Below, piece after piece: positions 1 through 8,795 of a DNA stretch of 64,000 nucleotides. Numbering within the stretch: the first letter of the stretch is position 1; each line of letters opens with the position of its first letter. The position numbers and the translations under genes were made by a program. The DNA comes from Silicimonas algicola (GTDB taxonomy: Bacteria > Pseudomonadota > Alphaproteobacteria > Rhodobacterales > Rhodobacteraceae). The stretch is from positions 304,001 through 368,000 of the forward strand of contig NZ_QGGV01000001.1 of assembly GCF_003148765.1 (NCBI RefSeq), given 5' to 3'. The notes under the pieces are model-generated. The model searched no databases. It saw only the letters and a program-made list of their open reading frames with translations, and was not told the origin of the DNA.

Positions 1-315
1 TCCATCGACAAGAGAAGGATCGGCGTCGATGTCCTCCTGCGATGGCATGGAGCCGACGAAGACGGCGACGCTGATGCTGCCGCCGATGGCGCGCAGACGG
101 TCGAGCAGGGGATCGAAGGATGCCGGGTCGCGCGCGTCGAAGGCCATCGCCTCGGCCAGAGGCGCGCCGCGGGCGAGGCCGTCGGCGGCCGAACGGCGAA
201 GTTCCTCCATGTCGCGGCCAGCCAGGATCAGGCCGTCGCCCTTCGCCGCGACGAGGCGCGCGAAGTGCCGCGCGATGGTCGAGGTCGCGCCGAGGACAAT
301 CCAGGTGGTGCTCAT
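1..315 (-). CDS. SDR-family NAD(P)-dependent oxidoreductase, DprE2-like (C-terminus outside window)
   Basis: The N-terminal 105 residues are visible and the gene runs off the left edge. It opens with a Rossmann nucleotide-binding strand and glycine turn (VLGATSTIARHFARLVA, residues about 7-23), followed by the second strand ending in AGRD, as in short-chain dehydrogenases. The ATG overlaps the stop of the upstream FAD-oxidase gene as ATGA, so the two are translationally coupled. An SDR coupled to a DprE1-like oxidase is the arrangement of the decaprenylphosphoryl-ribose 2'-epimerase pair, where DprE2 reduces the keto intermediate made by DprE1. The substrate here is inferred from that neighbour only. 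The catalytic YxxxK is beyond the window. Confidence 0.8.
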   Translation of the reverse strand, partial: MSTTWIVLGATSTIARHFARLVAAKGDGLILAGRDMEELRRSAADGLARGAPLAEAMAFDARDPASFDPLLDRLRAIGGSISVAVFVGSMPSQEDIDADPSLVDG

Positions 316-1625
316 GTCCGTTCCCTCAGCTTCAGGCGCCGTACCAGGTCGGTCGCAAAGGCGGCACCGGGATCGATCCGCTCGACCTCGTCCAGCCACT
401 GGCCCTGCTCGGAGTACATGCCTCGCACCGCTTCGGGAGACGCCACCGAGTCCTTGGCGAAGTAGATCCGCCCGCCCGCTTCGGCGGCCATGCGGATCAG
501 GTCGCGGATCAGGCGTTCGGCGCCCGTGCGATTCGGGAAGTCGACGGCGAGCGTATAGCCCTCCATCGGGAAGGACAGAAACCCCGCGCGTCCGGGGCCG
601 GTGCGTTTGAGCACCGCCAGCGGTGAGGCCAGCCCCGAATTCGCGACCTTCTCAAGGATACCGCGCAGGCGGTCGGCCTCGGCCAGCGGCACGACGCACT
701 GGAACTGGTGAAAGCCCCGCTTGCCGTAGAGCCGGTTCCAGTCGTGGATCTTGTCGAGTGGAAAGAAGAAGTCGTCGACCGGTTTGACGAGGGTCCGACC
801 CGAGGCCGGCACGCGCCGCCAATAGGCCGCGTTGAAGGCGCGGACGACGGGCGGGGACAGCGTAAGGCCGGGCGCGTCCATCGGGACCTTGCGGCCGCGT
901 TTGGCTGGGCGGACGAGACCGCCGCCGGTCTCCGCCTCCTCGAGGATGCCGCGTCCGAGCGAGAGGCCTCGCGCGGTGGCGTCGATCCAACCCACGGAAT
1001 AGGTGGCGTCCGAGGCGTCGAGAAGGTGAAGGAACTCGTCCCAGTCCTGCACGCGTCTCTCGGTCACGACCATCACGTCGCCCTTGGCCTTGAGGAGCCG
1101 GAAGCGGGCCGAAAGGATCGGGCCGGTCTGACCCAGTCCGCCGACTGTCGCCTTGAAGAGCGGCGCATCGTCTTTTGGGGTGATCGTCCGCGGGCCGTCG
1201 CCGGTCATCAGCGTGATCTCGGTCACATGCTGGCCTAGGCTTCCCGCACCGTGGTGGTTCTTGCCGTGGACGTCCATGCAGATGCCGCCGCCCACGGTGG
1301 CGAAGCCGGTTCCCGGCATGACGGGCGGCAGCCAGCCGCGCGGCGAGAAGGTCGCAAGCAATTCGCCGATCATTGCGCCCGCCTCGACGTGGATCTCGCC
1401 GGTGGTCGCGTCGAAGTCGAGGACGCGGTCGAGACGGGTCATGTCGATGACACGTCCGCCGTCGTTGAGGCAGGCGTCGCCATAGCTGCGCCGCATCCCG
1501 ATCGCGGGGCTCGGGGTGTCGGCGGTCGCTTGTGCGACAGCCGCCGCGCGTTCGGGTCGCGCAACCTCGCCCGACGCGCGAAGGACGCGGCCCCAGCCGG
1601 CGTAGTCGCTAGATTTCCAGCGCAT
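312..1625 (-). CDS. FAD-binding oxidoreductase, DprE1-like
   Basis: About 437 residues. The N-terminal half is a PCMH/VAO-type FAD domain: a GDACLNDGGRVIDMTRLDRV segment, then GFATVGGGICMDVHGKNHH (about residues 105-125), the pattern found in decaprenylphosphoryl-beta-D-ribose oxidase and other ALO-like enzymes. The C-terminal half carries the substrate domain (GKRGFHQFQCVVP, LAVDFPNRTGAERLI). I chose the ATG giving MRWKSSDYAGWG because the longer frame adds residues inside the upstream membrane-protein gene; the two genes then overlap by 17 nt. The downstream gene is an SDR joined by ATGA, so the pair probably performs an oxidation-reduction epimerisation, possibly of a lipid-linked sugar. 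That substrate is inference. Confidence 0.82.
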   Translation of the reverse strand: MRWKSSDYAGWGRVLRASGEVARPERAAAVAQATADTPSPAIGMRRSYGDACLNDGGRVIDMTRLDRVLDFDATTGEIHVEAGAMIGELLATFSPRGWLPPVMPGTGFATVGGGICMDVHGKNHHGAGSLGQHVTEITLMTGDGPRTITPKDDAPLFKATVGGLGQTGPILSARFRLLKAKGDVMVVTERRVQDWDEFLHLLDASDATYSVGWIDATARGLSLGRGILEEAETGGGLVRPAKRGRKVPMDAPGLTLSPPVVRAFNAAYWRRVPASGRTLVKPVDDFFFPLDKIHDWNRLYGKRGFHQFQCVVPLAEADRLRGILEKVANSGLASPLAVLKRTGPGRAGFLSFPMEGYTLAVDFPNRTGAERLIRDLIRMAAEAGGRIYFAKDSVASPEAVRGMYSEQGQWLDEVERIDPGAAFATDLVRRLKLRERT

Positions 1626-2631
1626 CGGCGGTCCTTTTCGAAAGACGCTCGGCATAGGGGAAAACCAGCAGACCGAGGCCAAGCGCGAACCAGAGCGTCG
1701 TCACGCGGATCACCAGCGTCGCGGGCAATGCGGTCTCGACCGGCACGCCGTCGAGGGCGAGAAGGGCGACCATCGCCGCCTCTGCTCCGCCAAGTCCGCC
1801 CGGTGCCCCAGTGAGCCCGCCGGCGAGCGTGGCGAAGACGAAGATGCCGACCGCCCGCCAGAAGGGCACCTCGGCCCCCATCCACCCGAGCAGAAGGTGG
1901 AAGGCATAGCCTTCGGCCAGCCAGCCGCCGGTGCCGAGCAGGCCGGCGATCAGAAGGGCCGAGGGACGCGAGAAGGCGTCGAGTGACAAGGCGGCGCGGC
2001 GGAGGCGGGCGAAGAGGCGCGGAAGACGACGGCCCGTCGCGCGGTGTCCGGTGCCTGCGATGGCACGGAGAAGCGACGGTCGCGTTGCGACGAAGGCGGC
2101 CGCAAAGGCCAGGATGGCCACCGGCACGGCCCCTGCGAGGCCGGTGGCCGAGAAGGCGACCGATAGAGCGATCAGCGCGGCCATTGCGGCGAGGTCTGCC
2201 GCCCGGTCGACGAGGGCGAGGGGGGCCGTGCGGTCGAAGCGCCACCCGGTCTCGCGCCCGATCCAGCGCATCCGCACCAGTTCGCCGAGGCGCCCCGGCG
2301 TGACCGACATGGCGAAGCCGCCGATGAAATGCCGCAGGTCCTGCCCTATCGTTGTCGGCAGGCCAAGCTGACCGGCGAAGAGATGCCAGCGCAGTCCGCG
2401 AGCCAGGTAGTTGACGAGCGAGAGGGTCAGCAGAGCCGCCATCGCGGCCGGGGACAGGGCACCGAGGGCAGCCCAAGTCTCGGTCCAGCCGGTGGCCGAG
2501 GCGAGGCCCGCGAAGCCGAGGACCACGAACACCAGAAGCGCCGCGAGAATGGCCAGATCGCGCCAGCGCCGCGGGCCTGCCGCGGCGCTTGTCGCCCGAG
2601 GGGAAAGTCTTGGCGTCATCGTCATGGCCAT
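1609..2631 (-). CDS. Lysylphosphatidylglycerol synthase TM region / flippase-like membrane protein (UPF0104)
   Basis: About 340 residues with around eight hydrophobic segments, beginning with LAILAALLVFVVLGFAGLA. The motif YLARGLRWHLFAGQLG (about residues 75-90) and the later LAGGLTGAPGGLGGAEAAMV are characteristic of the LPG_synthase_TM / UPF0104 family, whose members act as flippases or as membrane parts of aminoacyl-phospholipid synthases. No aminoacyl-transfer domain is attached. The gene heads the operon with the DprE1/DprE2-like pair, which suggests export of a lipid-linked sugar. The start is uncertain: ATGs at 2631 and 2625 are both possible, and neither has a strong Shine-Dalgarno sequence. 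Confidence 0.75.
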   Translation of the reverse strand: MAMTMTPRLSPRATSAAAGPRRWRDLAILAALLVFVVLGFAGLASATGWTETWAALGALSPAAMAALLTLSLVNYLARGLRWHLFAGQLGLPTTIGQDLRHFIGGFAMSVTPGRLGELVRMRWIGRETGWRFDRTAPLALVDRAADLAAMAALIALSVAFSATGLAGAVPVAILAFAAAFVATRPSLLRAIAGTGHRATGRRLPRLFARLRRAALSLDAFSRPSALLIAGLLGTGGWLAEGYAFHLLLGWMGAEVPFWRAVGIFVFATLAGGLTGAPGGLGGAEAAMVALLALDGVPVETALPATLVIRVTTLWFALGLGLLVFPYAERLSKRTADALEI

Positions 2632-2737
2632 CGACTGCCGATAATCATGGATTGAGGCGACAATATGAAGTTCCGCCGCAACAATATAAGTGCGCAAAGC
2701 GATTTTGTGGATCGCTTCGCGACAGCGTCGGGATGTC

Positions 2738-3376
2738 TCAGACGACCGTCGCTTCGGTTGCCGCGCGGATCTCGTCGTGGCTTATGCCGGGAGCGCATTC
2801 GACGATGTGCAGGCCCTTCCGACCGACCTCGAGGACGCCGAGGTTGGTGATGATCATGTCGACCACGCCCTTGCCGGTCAGCGGCAGGGTGCATTCCTTC
2901 AGCACCTTCGATTCACCGTGCTTGTTCGTGTGGTCCATCACGACGATCACGCGGCCCACGCCCGCAACGAGGTCCATCGCACCCCCCATGCCCTTCACGA
3001 GCTTGCCGGGGATCATCCAGTTCGCCAGGTCGCCCTTCTCGGACACCTCCATGGCGCCCAGGATGGCGGCCGCGATCTTGCCGCCCCGGATCATGCCGAA
3101 GCTGGTCGCGCTGTCGAAGTAGGCCGTGCGCGGCACCTCGGTGATGGTCTGCTTGCCGGCGTTGATGAGGTCGGGATCCTCGTCGCCTTCATAGGGGAAG
3201 GGACCCATGCCCAGCATCCCGTTCTCGGACTGGAGCGTGATGTCCTTGTCGCCGACGTAGTTCGCCACCAGCGTCGGAATGCCGATGCCGAGGTTGACAT
3301 ACATGCCGTCCTCGAGTTCCTGCGCGGCCCGTTCGGCCATCTGGTTGCGGTCCCAGCCCTTCAGTTCGTCCGCCAT
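2738..3376 (-). CDS. scoB: 3-oxoacid CoA-transferase subunit B
   Basis: A 212-residue class I CoA-transferase beta subunit. It moves CoA from succinyl-CoA to acetoacetate or a related acid for ketone-body or short-chain acid use. The N-terminal [17 protein letters not shown] and the [12 protein letters not shown] segment (about residues 50-61) are the family signatures; the glutamate of SENG is the residue that forms the CoA thioester. Length is normal. The ATG follows the stop of the alpha subunit by 3 nt, so the two are co-translated. It could also act on butyrate or another acid; sequence alone does not decide. Confidence 0.93.
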   Translation of the reverse strand: MADELKGWDRNQMAERAAQELEDGMYVNLGIGIPTLVANYVGDKDITLQSENGMLGMGPFPYEGDEDPDLINAGKQTITEVPRTAYFDSATSFGMIRGGKIAAAILGAMEVSEKGDLANWMIPGKLVKGMGGAMDLVAGVGRVIVVMDHTNKHGESKVLKECTLPLTGKGVVDMIITNLGVLEVGRKGLHIVECAPGISHDEIRAATEATVV

Positions 3377-3379
3377 GTC

Positions 3380-4084
3380 TCAGGCCTCCTCACGCTTGCG
3401 CAGGGTGCGCTGTTCGATCCGTTTCTCGTGGTCGCCCTGGATCAGGCGATGGACGTAGATGCCGGGCAGGTGGATGGCGTCGGGGTCGAGCGCGCCGGGC
3501 TCGACGATCTCCTCGACCTCCATCACGCAGACGCGGCCGCACATCGCGGCCGGCGGATTGAAGTTGCGGGCCGTCTTGCGAAAGATCGCGTTGCCGGTGG
3601 TGTCGGCCTTCCAAGCCTTCACGATGGCGAGGTCGGCGACGATGCCGCGCTCGAGGATGTAGGTCTGGCCGTCGAAGTCCTTGTGGTCCTTGCCCTCGGC
3701 GATGACGGTGCCGACGCCGGTCTTGGTATAGAAGCCGGGGATGCCGCATCCGCCCGCCCGCATCCGCTCGGCCAGCGTGCCCTGCGGGTTGAACTCCAGC
3801 TCGAGTTCGCCCGAGAGGTACTGGCGCATGAATTCCGCGTTCTCGCCGACGTAGGACGAGATCATCTTCGAGATCTGCCGGGTCTCGAGCAGGCGGCCGA
3901 GTCCGAAGTCGTCGACGCCCGCGTTGTTCGAGGCGACCGAGATATTCTTGACGCCGCTCTCGCGGATCGCCTCGATCAGAAGCTCGGGGATACCGCAGAG
4001 GCCGAACCCTCCGGCGGCGATCAGCATCCCGTCGTGCAGGAGGCCGTCGAGCGCCTCGGTCGCGTTGGCGAACACTTTCTTCAT
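3380..4084 (-). CDS. scoA: 3-oxoacid CoA-transferase subunit A
   Basis: A 234-residue alpha subunit of the SCOT-type CoA-transferase. The glycine-rich signature GGFGLCGIPELLIEAI is at residues about 25-40, and the conserved SNNAGVDDFGLG follows. The middle holds GGCGIPGFYTKTGVGT, also typical of the subunit. The start ATG has a good upstream ribosome site (GGGGAG, about 8 nt away). scoB follows after 3 nt, making the functional heterodimer. A hairpin lies in the leader at 4106-4132. Confidence 0.94.
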   Translation of the reverse strand: MKKVFANATEALDGLLHDGMLIAAGGFGLCGIPELLIEAIRESGVKNISVASNNAGVDDFGLGRLLETRQISKMISSYVGENAEFMRQYLSGELELEFNPQGTLAERMRAGGCGIPGFYTKTGVGTVIAEGKDHKDFDGQTYILERGIVADLAIVKAWKADTTGNAIFRKTARNFNPPAAMCGRVCVMEVEEIVEPGALDPDAIHLPGIYVHRLIQGDHEKRIEQRTLRKREEA

Positions 4085-4105
4085 GCAGCTATCTCCCCGC
4101 CGTGT

Positions 4106-4132
4106 CCCGGGCAGGTTTGCCGTCCGCCCGGG
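4106..4132 (-). other. Inverted repeat in scoA leader
   Basis: CCCGGGC (4106-4112) and GCCCGGG (4126-4132) form a perfect 7-bp stem with a 13-nt loop between the end of the L,D-transpeptidase gene and the scoA ribosome site. There is no T-run after it on the minus strand, so it is not a clear intrinsic terminator. It could be a weak terminator for the upstream gene or a leader structure. Confidence 0.35.
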
Positions 4133-4175
4133 GTGAAGTCAATCGCCGCACCGCGGCAAGCGGGGTTGGGAAAGG

Positions 4176-4727
4176 TCAGATCAGGCGGACTTGCGTCCCG
4201 ACCGGACAGAGCGCGAAAAGCTCCTCGATCGACGGGTTGTAGAGACCGATGCAACCATCCGACGAGCGGCGGCCGATCTTGCGCGTGTCGTGGGTGCCGT
4301 GGATGATGTAGGCCGGCCAGTCGAGGTACATGGCGTGGGTGCCGAGCGGGTTGTCGGGGCCAGCGGCAATCGGTTTCAATTCCGGATCGCGTTCTATCTG
4401 CGAAGGCGTCGGTGTCCAGCTTGGCCCGATCTTCTTGCGAACGACCTGGGTATAGCCGCGCTTAGTCAGCTCGTCGGTTCTCGGAACCGAGGTCGGAAAA
4501 ACGCGATAGTCGGTATCGTCGGCGTTCCAGAAGTGCAGGGCGCGTGAACTCGTGTCGGCCACGACGGTGGCGACGCCAAGGGTCTCGAAGTGATCGCGCC
4601 AGTCCTGTCGGCGGAAGCTGGAGATGTTGTGGATCGTCTCCTGCGCGCGGAGGATCGAGGGTGCGGAGAGGGCCGCGGCGGTGGACGCGACAAAGCTGCG
4701 GCGGGAGAGGAAAGGGGTCTTGGACAT
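4176..4727 (-). CDS. L,D-transpeptidase (YkuD family), Tat-exported
   Basis: A 183-residue periplasmic enzyme expected to make 3-3 peptidoglycan cross-links or attach proteins to peptidoglycan. The N-terminus has a twin-arginine signal (LSRRSFVASTAAALSAPS) ending near residue 28. The C-terminus holds the YkuD active site: HGTHDTRKIGRRSSDGCIGL (about residues 143-162), with the nucleophilic Cys near 159 and the conserved histidines 143 and 146. The usual SHGCIRM is here SDGCIGL, a variant common in proteobacterial members. The gene is short and has no extra binding domain. An LdtR-type regulator is encoded far away at 57.7 kb. Confidence 0.88.
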   Translation of the reverse strand: MSKTPFLSRRSFVASTAAALSAPSILRAQETIHNISSFRRQDWRDHFETLGVATVVADTSSRALHFWNADDTDYRVFPTSVPRTDELTKRGYTQVVRKKIGPSWTPTPSQIERDPELKPIAAGPDNPLGTHAMYLDWPAYIIHGTHDTRKIGRRSSDGCIGLYNPSIEELFALCPVGTQVRLI

Positions 4728-4828
4728 ACGAACTGCCTTCTTGGTCTTGCTGCGGGTTTCGGTCGTGGCCGGACCCTTTCAGACCCCCTCCGCGCGCACC
4801 AGTAACATATTCGTCATTCCAGATATGT

Positions 4829-4844
4829 GAGGCCCGCAGGCCTC
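4829..4844 (-). terminator. Possible terminator hairpin at the end of topA
   Basis: GAGGCC (4829-4834) and GGCCTC (4839-4844) pair across a 4-nt loop, overlapping the topA stop codon. The stem is GC-rich, but no T-run follows on the minus strand, so this is only a weak candidate. Confidence 0.25.
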
Positions 4845-7377
4845 AACCCGCCGCTTTCTTCTTCCGCGGTGCGGCCTTCTTCTTGCCGCCGCCCTTGTCC
4901 TCACGCTCGGCGATCAGCTTCACGGCGAGGTCCATGTCGACCGCTTGCGGATCGGTTTCCTTGGGAAGCGTGGCGTTGACCTTGCCCCATTTTACATAGG
5001 GCCCATACCGCCCGCTCATCACCTGAACGATGCCGCCCTTTTCGGGGTGTTCGCCCAGTTCTGCCAAGGGGGGCACTGCCGCGCCGCGACCGCCGCGCGA
5101 GGCGACTTTCTTCGCCAGTTCCTCGACCGCGCGGTTCATCCCGATGGAGAAGACCTCGTCGACCTCGGGGAGGTTCGCGTAGAGCTTGCCGTGCTTGACG
5201 TAGGGTCCATAGCGCCCGATCCCGGCCTCGATCATCTCGCCGTCTTCGGGGTGGGGGCCGACCTCGCGCGGGAGCGACAGGAGCATCAGCGCCTTCTCGA
5301 GGTCGATGCCGGCCGCGTCCCAACCCTTGGGCAGGCTTGCGCGCGGCGGTTTCGGCTGCTCGTCGGTGACCTTCCCGCGCTGGACGTAGGGGCCGAAGCG
5401 GCCCTTCATCACGCGGATCTCGTCGTCGCCGTCCATGCCGAGGAGCTTGCCGTCCGGCCCGATCTCGTCGCCGTCGTCCATGCCCGGAGGGCCGAAGGGT
5501 CGGGTGTAGCGGCACTCGGGGTAGTTCGAGCATCCGATGAAGGCCCCGCCCGAACGTGCGGTGCGCATCGACAGGCGGCCCTGTCCGCAATTCGGACAGA
5601 GGCGCGGGTCGCTGCCGTCGGCGGTGGGCGGGAAGAGGTGGGGTTCCAGCACCTCGTTGATCTTCTCGAGGACGTCGGTGATCCGAAGCTCGGCCGTCTC
5701 TTCGACCGCCGCCTTGAAGTCGCGCCAGAAGCGGGCCAGCACCTCGGTCCATTGTCGGCTGCCGGCGGTGATGTCGTCGAGTTCCTCTTCGAGGTTGGCG
5801 GTGAATTCGTAGCCGACGTACTTGCGGAAGTAGTTCGACAGGAAGGCCGTCACGAGCCGCCCCTTGTCCTCGGGGATGAGGCGGTTCTTGTCCTTCCGGA
5901 CATAGCCCCGCTCCTGGATGGTGGTGACGATCGAGGCGTAGGTCGAGGGACGGCCGATGCCGATCTCCTCCATCTTCTTCACGAGCGTCGCCTCGGTGTA
6001 GCGTGGCGGCGGCTGGGTGAAATGCTGCTCGGGCGTGATGGATTTCTTTGCGGCCGTCTCGCCCTGCATGATCTGGGGCAGGACCTTGTCGTCGCCGTCC
6101 TCCGGTTCGTCACGGCCTTCCTCGTAGATCTTGAGGAAGCCGTCGAAGAGGACGACCTGGCCCGTCGCCCGCAGCTCGACCTGCTGGTCGGCGCTGGCGA
6201 TGTCGACCGTTGTCCGCTCGAGCCGCGCGGCTTCCATCTGGCTGGAGAGCGTCCGCTTCCAGATCAGGTCGTAGAGCTTGCGCTGGTCGCCGTCGGTCAA
6301 CTTGAGCGCGGCGGCATCCGCCGTCATCTCGGTCGGGCGGATACACTCGTGCGCTTCCTGCGCGTTCTTGGCCTTGTTCTTGTACATGCGCGGGCTGTCG
6401 GGGACATAGGCTGCGCCATAGCGCGCCTTGATCGCGTCGCGCGCCGCCATGACCGCCTCGGGCGCCATGTCGATGCCGTCGGTCCGCATGTAGGTGATAT
6501 GGCCTGCTTCATAGAGCCGCTGCGCTGCGTTCATCGTCTGGCGCGCGCCGAAGCCGAACTTGCGGCTTGCCTCCTGCTGAAGCGTCGAGGTCATGAAGGG
6601 GGCGGAGGGGTTGCGGCTGGCGGGCTTGGCCTCGACCGACTTGACCGTCAGGTCGCGCGACGTGATGGCCTGCACGGCCATTTCCGCAGCGGTTGCGTTG
6701 GCGATGTCGAAACGGTCGAGCTTCTTGCCGCCGAGGACGGTCAGGCGCGCCTCGAACTCCTGTCCCCGGGGCGTCGCGAGAAGGGCGGTGACGCTCCAGT
6801 ATTCGCGGGCCTGGAAGGCCTCGATCTCCATCTCGCGCTCGACGATGATCCGGAGGCAGACCGACTGCACGCGTCCCGCCGAGCGTGCGCCCGGAAGCTT
6901 GCGCCAGAGAACGGGCGAGAGGTTGAAGCCGACGAGATAGTCGAGCGCCCGGCGCGCGAGGTAGGCGTCGACGAGATCCTTGTCGACCTGGCGCGGGTTC
7001 TTCATCGCCTCGGTGACGGCGGTCTTGGTGATGGCGTTGAACACGACTCGGCTGACGGGCGTGTCCTTCTTCAGCGCCTTGCGGTTCCTCAGCGTCTCTT
7101 CCAGGTGCCACGAGATCGCCTCGCCCTCGCGGTCGGGGTCGGTGGCGAGGATCAGGGAGGGGTCGTCCTTCAGCGCGTCGGCGATGGCCTTGATGTGCTT
7201 CTTCGAGTCGGCGGCGACCTCCCAGGTCATCTCGAAACCCTGGTCGGGATCGACCGAACCGTCCTTCGCGGGCAGGTCGCGGACGTGACCATAGCTCGCC
7301 AGCACCGTGTAGTCCTTGCCGAGGTACTTGTTGATGGTCTTCGCCTTGGCGGGGGACTCGACGACGACAACGGGCAT
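4843..7377 (-). CDS. topA: DNA topoisomerase I
   Basis: 844 residues, the normal alphaproteobacterial size. It relaxes negative supercoils by transient cleavage of one strand. The open frame extends far upstream, but the protein starts at MPVVVVESPAKAKTINKYLG, the canonical Toprim beginning, with AAAGGACC as ribosome site. The Toprim DxD is in LATDPDREGEAISWHL (about 90-105). The catalytic tyrosine is in HITYMRTDG (about residue 296). One four-Cys zinc finger starts at LCPNCGQGRLS (about 594). Three C-terminal repeats with a GRFGPYV/GRYGPYVK core follow, then a lysine-rich tail. dprA lies just upstream on the same strand. Confidence 0.97.
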   Translation of the reverse strand: MPVVVVESPAKAKTINKYLGKDYTVLASYGHVRDLPAKDGSVDPDQGFEMTWEVAADSKKHIKAIADALKDDPSLILATDPDREGEAISWHLEETLRNRKALKKDTPVSRVVFNAITKTAVTEAMKNPRQVDKDLVDAYLARRALDYLVGFNLSPVLWRKLPGARSAGRVQSVCLRIIVEREMEIEAFQAREYWSVTALLATPRGQEFEARLTVLGGKKLDRFDIANATAAEMAVQAITSRDLTVKSVEAKPASRNPSAPFMTSTLQQEASRKFGFGARQTMNAAQRLYEAGHITYMRTDGIDMAPEAVMAARDAIKARYGAAYVPDSPRMYKNKAKNAQEAHECIRPTEMTADAAALKLTDGDQRKLYDLIWKRTLSSQMEAARLERTTVDIASADQQVELRATGQVVLFDGFLKIYEEGRDEPEDGDDKVLPQIMQGETAAKKSITPEQHFTQPPPRYTEATLVKKMEEIGIGRPSTYASIVTTIQERGYVRKDKNRLIPEDKGRLVTAFLSNYFRKYVGYEFTANLEEELDDITAGSRQWTEVLARFWRDFKAAVEETAELRITDVLEKINEVLEPHLFPPTADGSDPRLCPNCGQGRLSMRTARSGGAFIGCSNYPECRYTRPFGPPGMDDGDEIGPDGKLLGMDGDDEIRVMKGRFGPYVQRGKVTDEQPKPPRASLPKGWDAAGIDLEKALMLLSLPREVGPHPEDGEMIEAGIGRYGPYVKHGKLYANLPEVDEVFSIGMNRAVEELAKKVASRGGRGAAVPPLAELGEHPEKGGIVQVMSGRYGPYVKWGKVNATLPKETDPQAVDMDLAVKLIAEREDKGGGKKKAAPRKKKAAG

Positions 7378-7484
7378 GAAGGTCCTTTCGGGGCCGGGGG
7401 CATTGGCGGCGGAACATGTGGGTTCGGGGCCCGGAATGTCAATCCGCCCCGCCCGGTGCCGCAGGGGCCCTGCCGCGCGCGTCT

Positions 7485-8626
7485 CTACGAGACGCGGACG
7501 AGGAGACCGCCGGGCTCGCGGCGGACGCGACCTTCGAGTTCGAGCGTCACGATCTCGGGCGAGACGCTTCGGGCGGGGGCCTTGAGGTCGCGGATGAGCT
7601 GGTCCTCGGCGACCGGACTGGGGCCGAGGCGGTCGAGGATTCGCTGGTGGAGGTCGAGCGTTTCGCGCGTCACGGTGGCAGGTCGAGGTGAAGGGACGGC
7701 TAGCGTTTCGGAGGTCTCGAAGCCAGTGTCGGAGGCGATTTCGAGCGCGTCGAGCACGTCCTTCGCCGAGCGCACCAGCGTCGCCCCGTCGCGGATCAGC
7801 ATGTTGCAGCCCGAGGCGCGGGGGTCGAAGGGGTGGCCGGGGACCGCGAAGACGTCGCGGCCCTGGTCGAGCGCGGTGCGGCGGTGATGAGGCTGCCGGA
7901 CTTGGCTGCCGCTTCGACCACGATGACCGCGCGGGCGAGGCCCGAGACGATGCGGTTGCGGCGCGGAAAGTGGCGGGCCTGGGCGACGAGGGACATCGGG
8001 CTTTCGCTGATCCTGAGGCCCTTGTCCTGGATTTCCTGCCCCAGAACGGCGTTCTCGGCCGGGTAGACGACGTCGACGCCGCCCGCCATGACGGCGACGG
8101 TCCCGGTGTCAAGCGCGGCGAGGTGGGCGGCGGTGTCGATCCCGCGGGCGAGGCCCGAAACGACGACGTGTCCGGCCGCGCCGAGGTCAGTGGCGAGCCT
8201 GCGCGCCATGCGGGTGCCGACGGACGAGGCGTTGCGCGCGCCGACGAGGGCGATCATGGGACGCTGGAGAAGGGAGGGATCCCCGATGCACCACAGGATC
8301 GGCGGCGGATCGGGGATTTCGCCGAGGAGGGCGGGATAGGCGTCGCTGCCGAAGGCGATCGGCGTGGCGCCGGCCTGGAGGGCGGCCTGCCATTCGGCGC
8401 GGACCGCCTTCATATCGCAGGGGCGGTAGTCGGGCACTCCCGCCGTGGCGGCGACCGAGGGCAGGACCTCGAGCGCCCGGGCGGCGCTGCCGTGTTCGTC
8501 CATGAGGCGGAAGAAGGTGGTCACGCCGACGCGGCGTGATCGCAAGAGACGGAGCCAGTCTAGCCACACTTCCTCAGTGAGGGGTGGGGTGAGAGGGTGG
8601 GTGGAAGGGGATAAATCCTTGGCCAT
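7485..8626 (-). pseudogene. dprA: dprA, DNA-processing protein A, interrupted by a 1-nt frameshift
   Basis: DprA loads RecA onto incoming single-stranded DNA during transformation. Start MAKDLSPSTH (8626) has GGAGACAGG as ribosome site. The Rossmann-like core is clear: VALVGARNASSVG-type strand near residue 125, SGLARGIDTAAHLAAL near 158, GGVDVVYPAEN, then FPRRNRIVSGLA. After AAKSGSLITA (about residue 248) the frame is lost: the expected RTALDQGRDVFAVPG continues in the other frame. The gene reads GCCGCACC where GCCCGCACC is expected, so one C is missing (near 7880-7881). The second frame then continues intact through the C-terminal winged-helix-like domain to 7485. Restoring one base gives 380 residues. 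It is either a real inactivation or an assembly indel. A CtrA-type site lies 44 nt upstream. Confidence 0.9.
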
Positions 8627-8670
8627 CCTGTCTCCGCCGTCTTGCTGAGGATCGTTATGGTGCGAGTCGG

Positions 8671-8685
8671 TTAACAGCGTATTAA
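8671..8685 (-). promoter_or_regulatory. CtrA-type binding site upstream of dprA
   Basis: On the minus strand the sequence is TTAA-TACGCTG-TTAAC, an exact match to the CtrA consensus TTAA-N7-TTAAC. Its proximal edge is 44 nt from the dprA ATG. CtrA is known to control competence and gene-transfer genes in Rhodobacterales. The only other full match I found in the window precedes comM at almost the same distance. Confidence 0.7.
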
Positions 8686-8795
8686 TGTTGAATTTTTCCG
8701 CCCTCGCCATTTCTGGGGAGGTCGAACGAGGCCGAGGCAGGATCGGTATCGCGTCGGTATTGCGTCGGTGCCTCTCTGGAGCTCCAGTGCCGGTC

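Noticed and set aside
4945-7887. A 980-codon open frame on the plus strand opposite topA and dprA
   Set aside because: It is the antisense shadow of a GC-rich gene with intact catalytic motifs on the minus strand; its translation is low-complexity and matches no family pattern.
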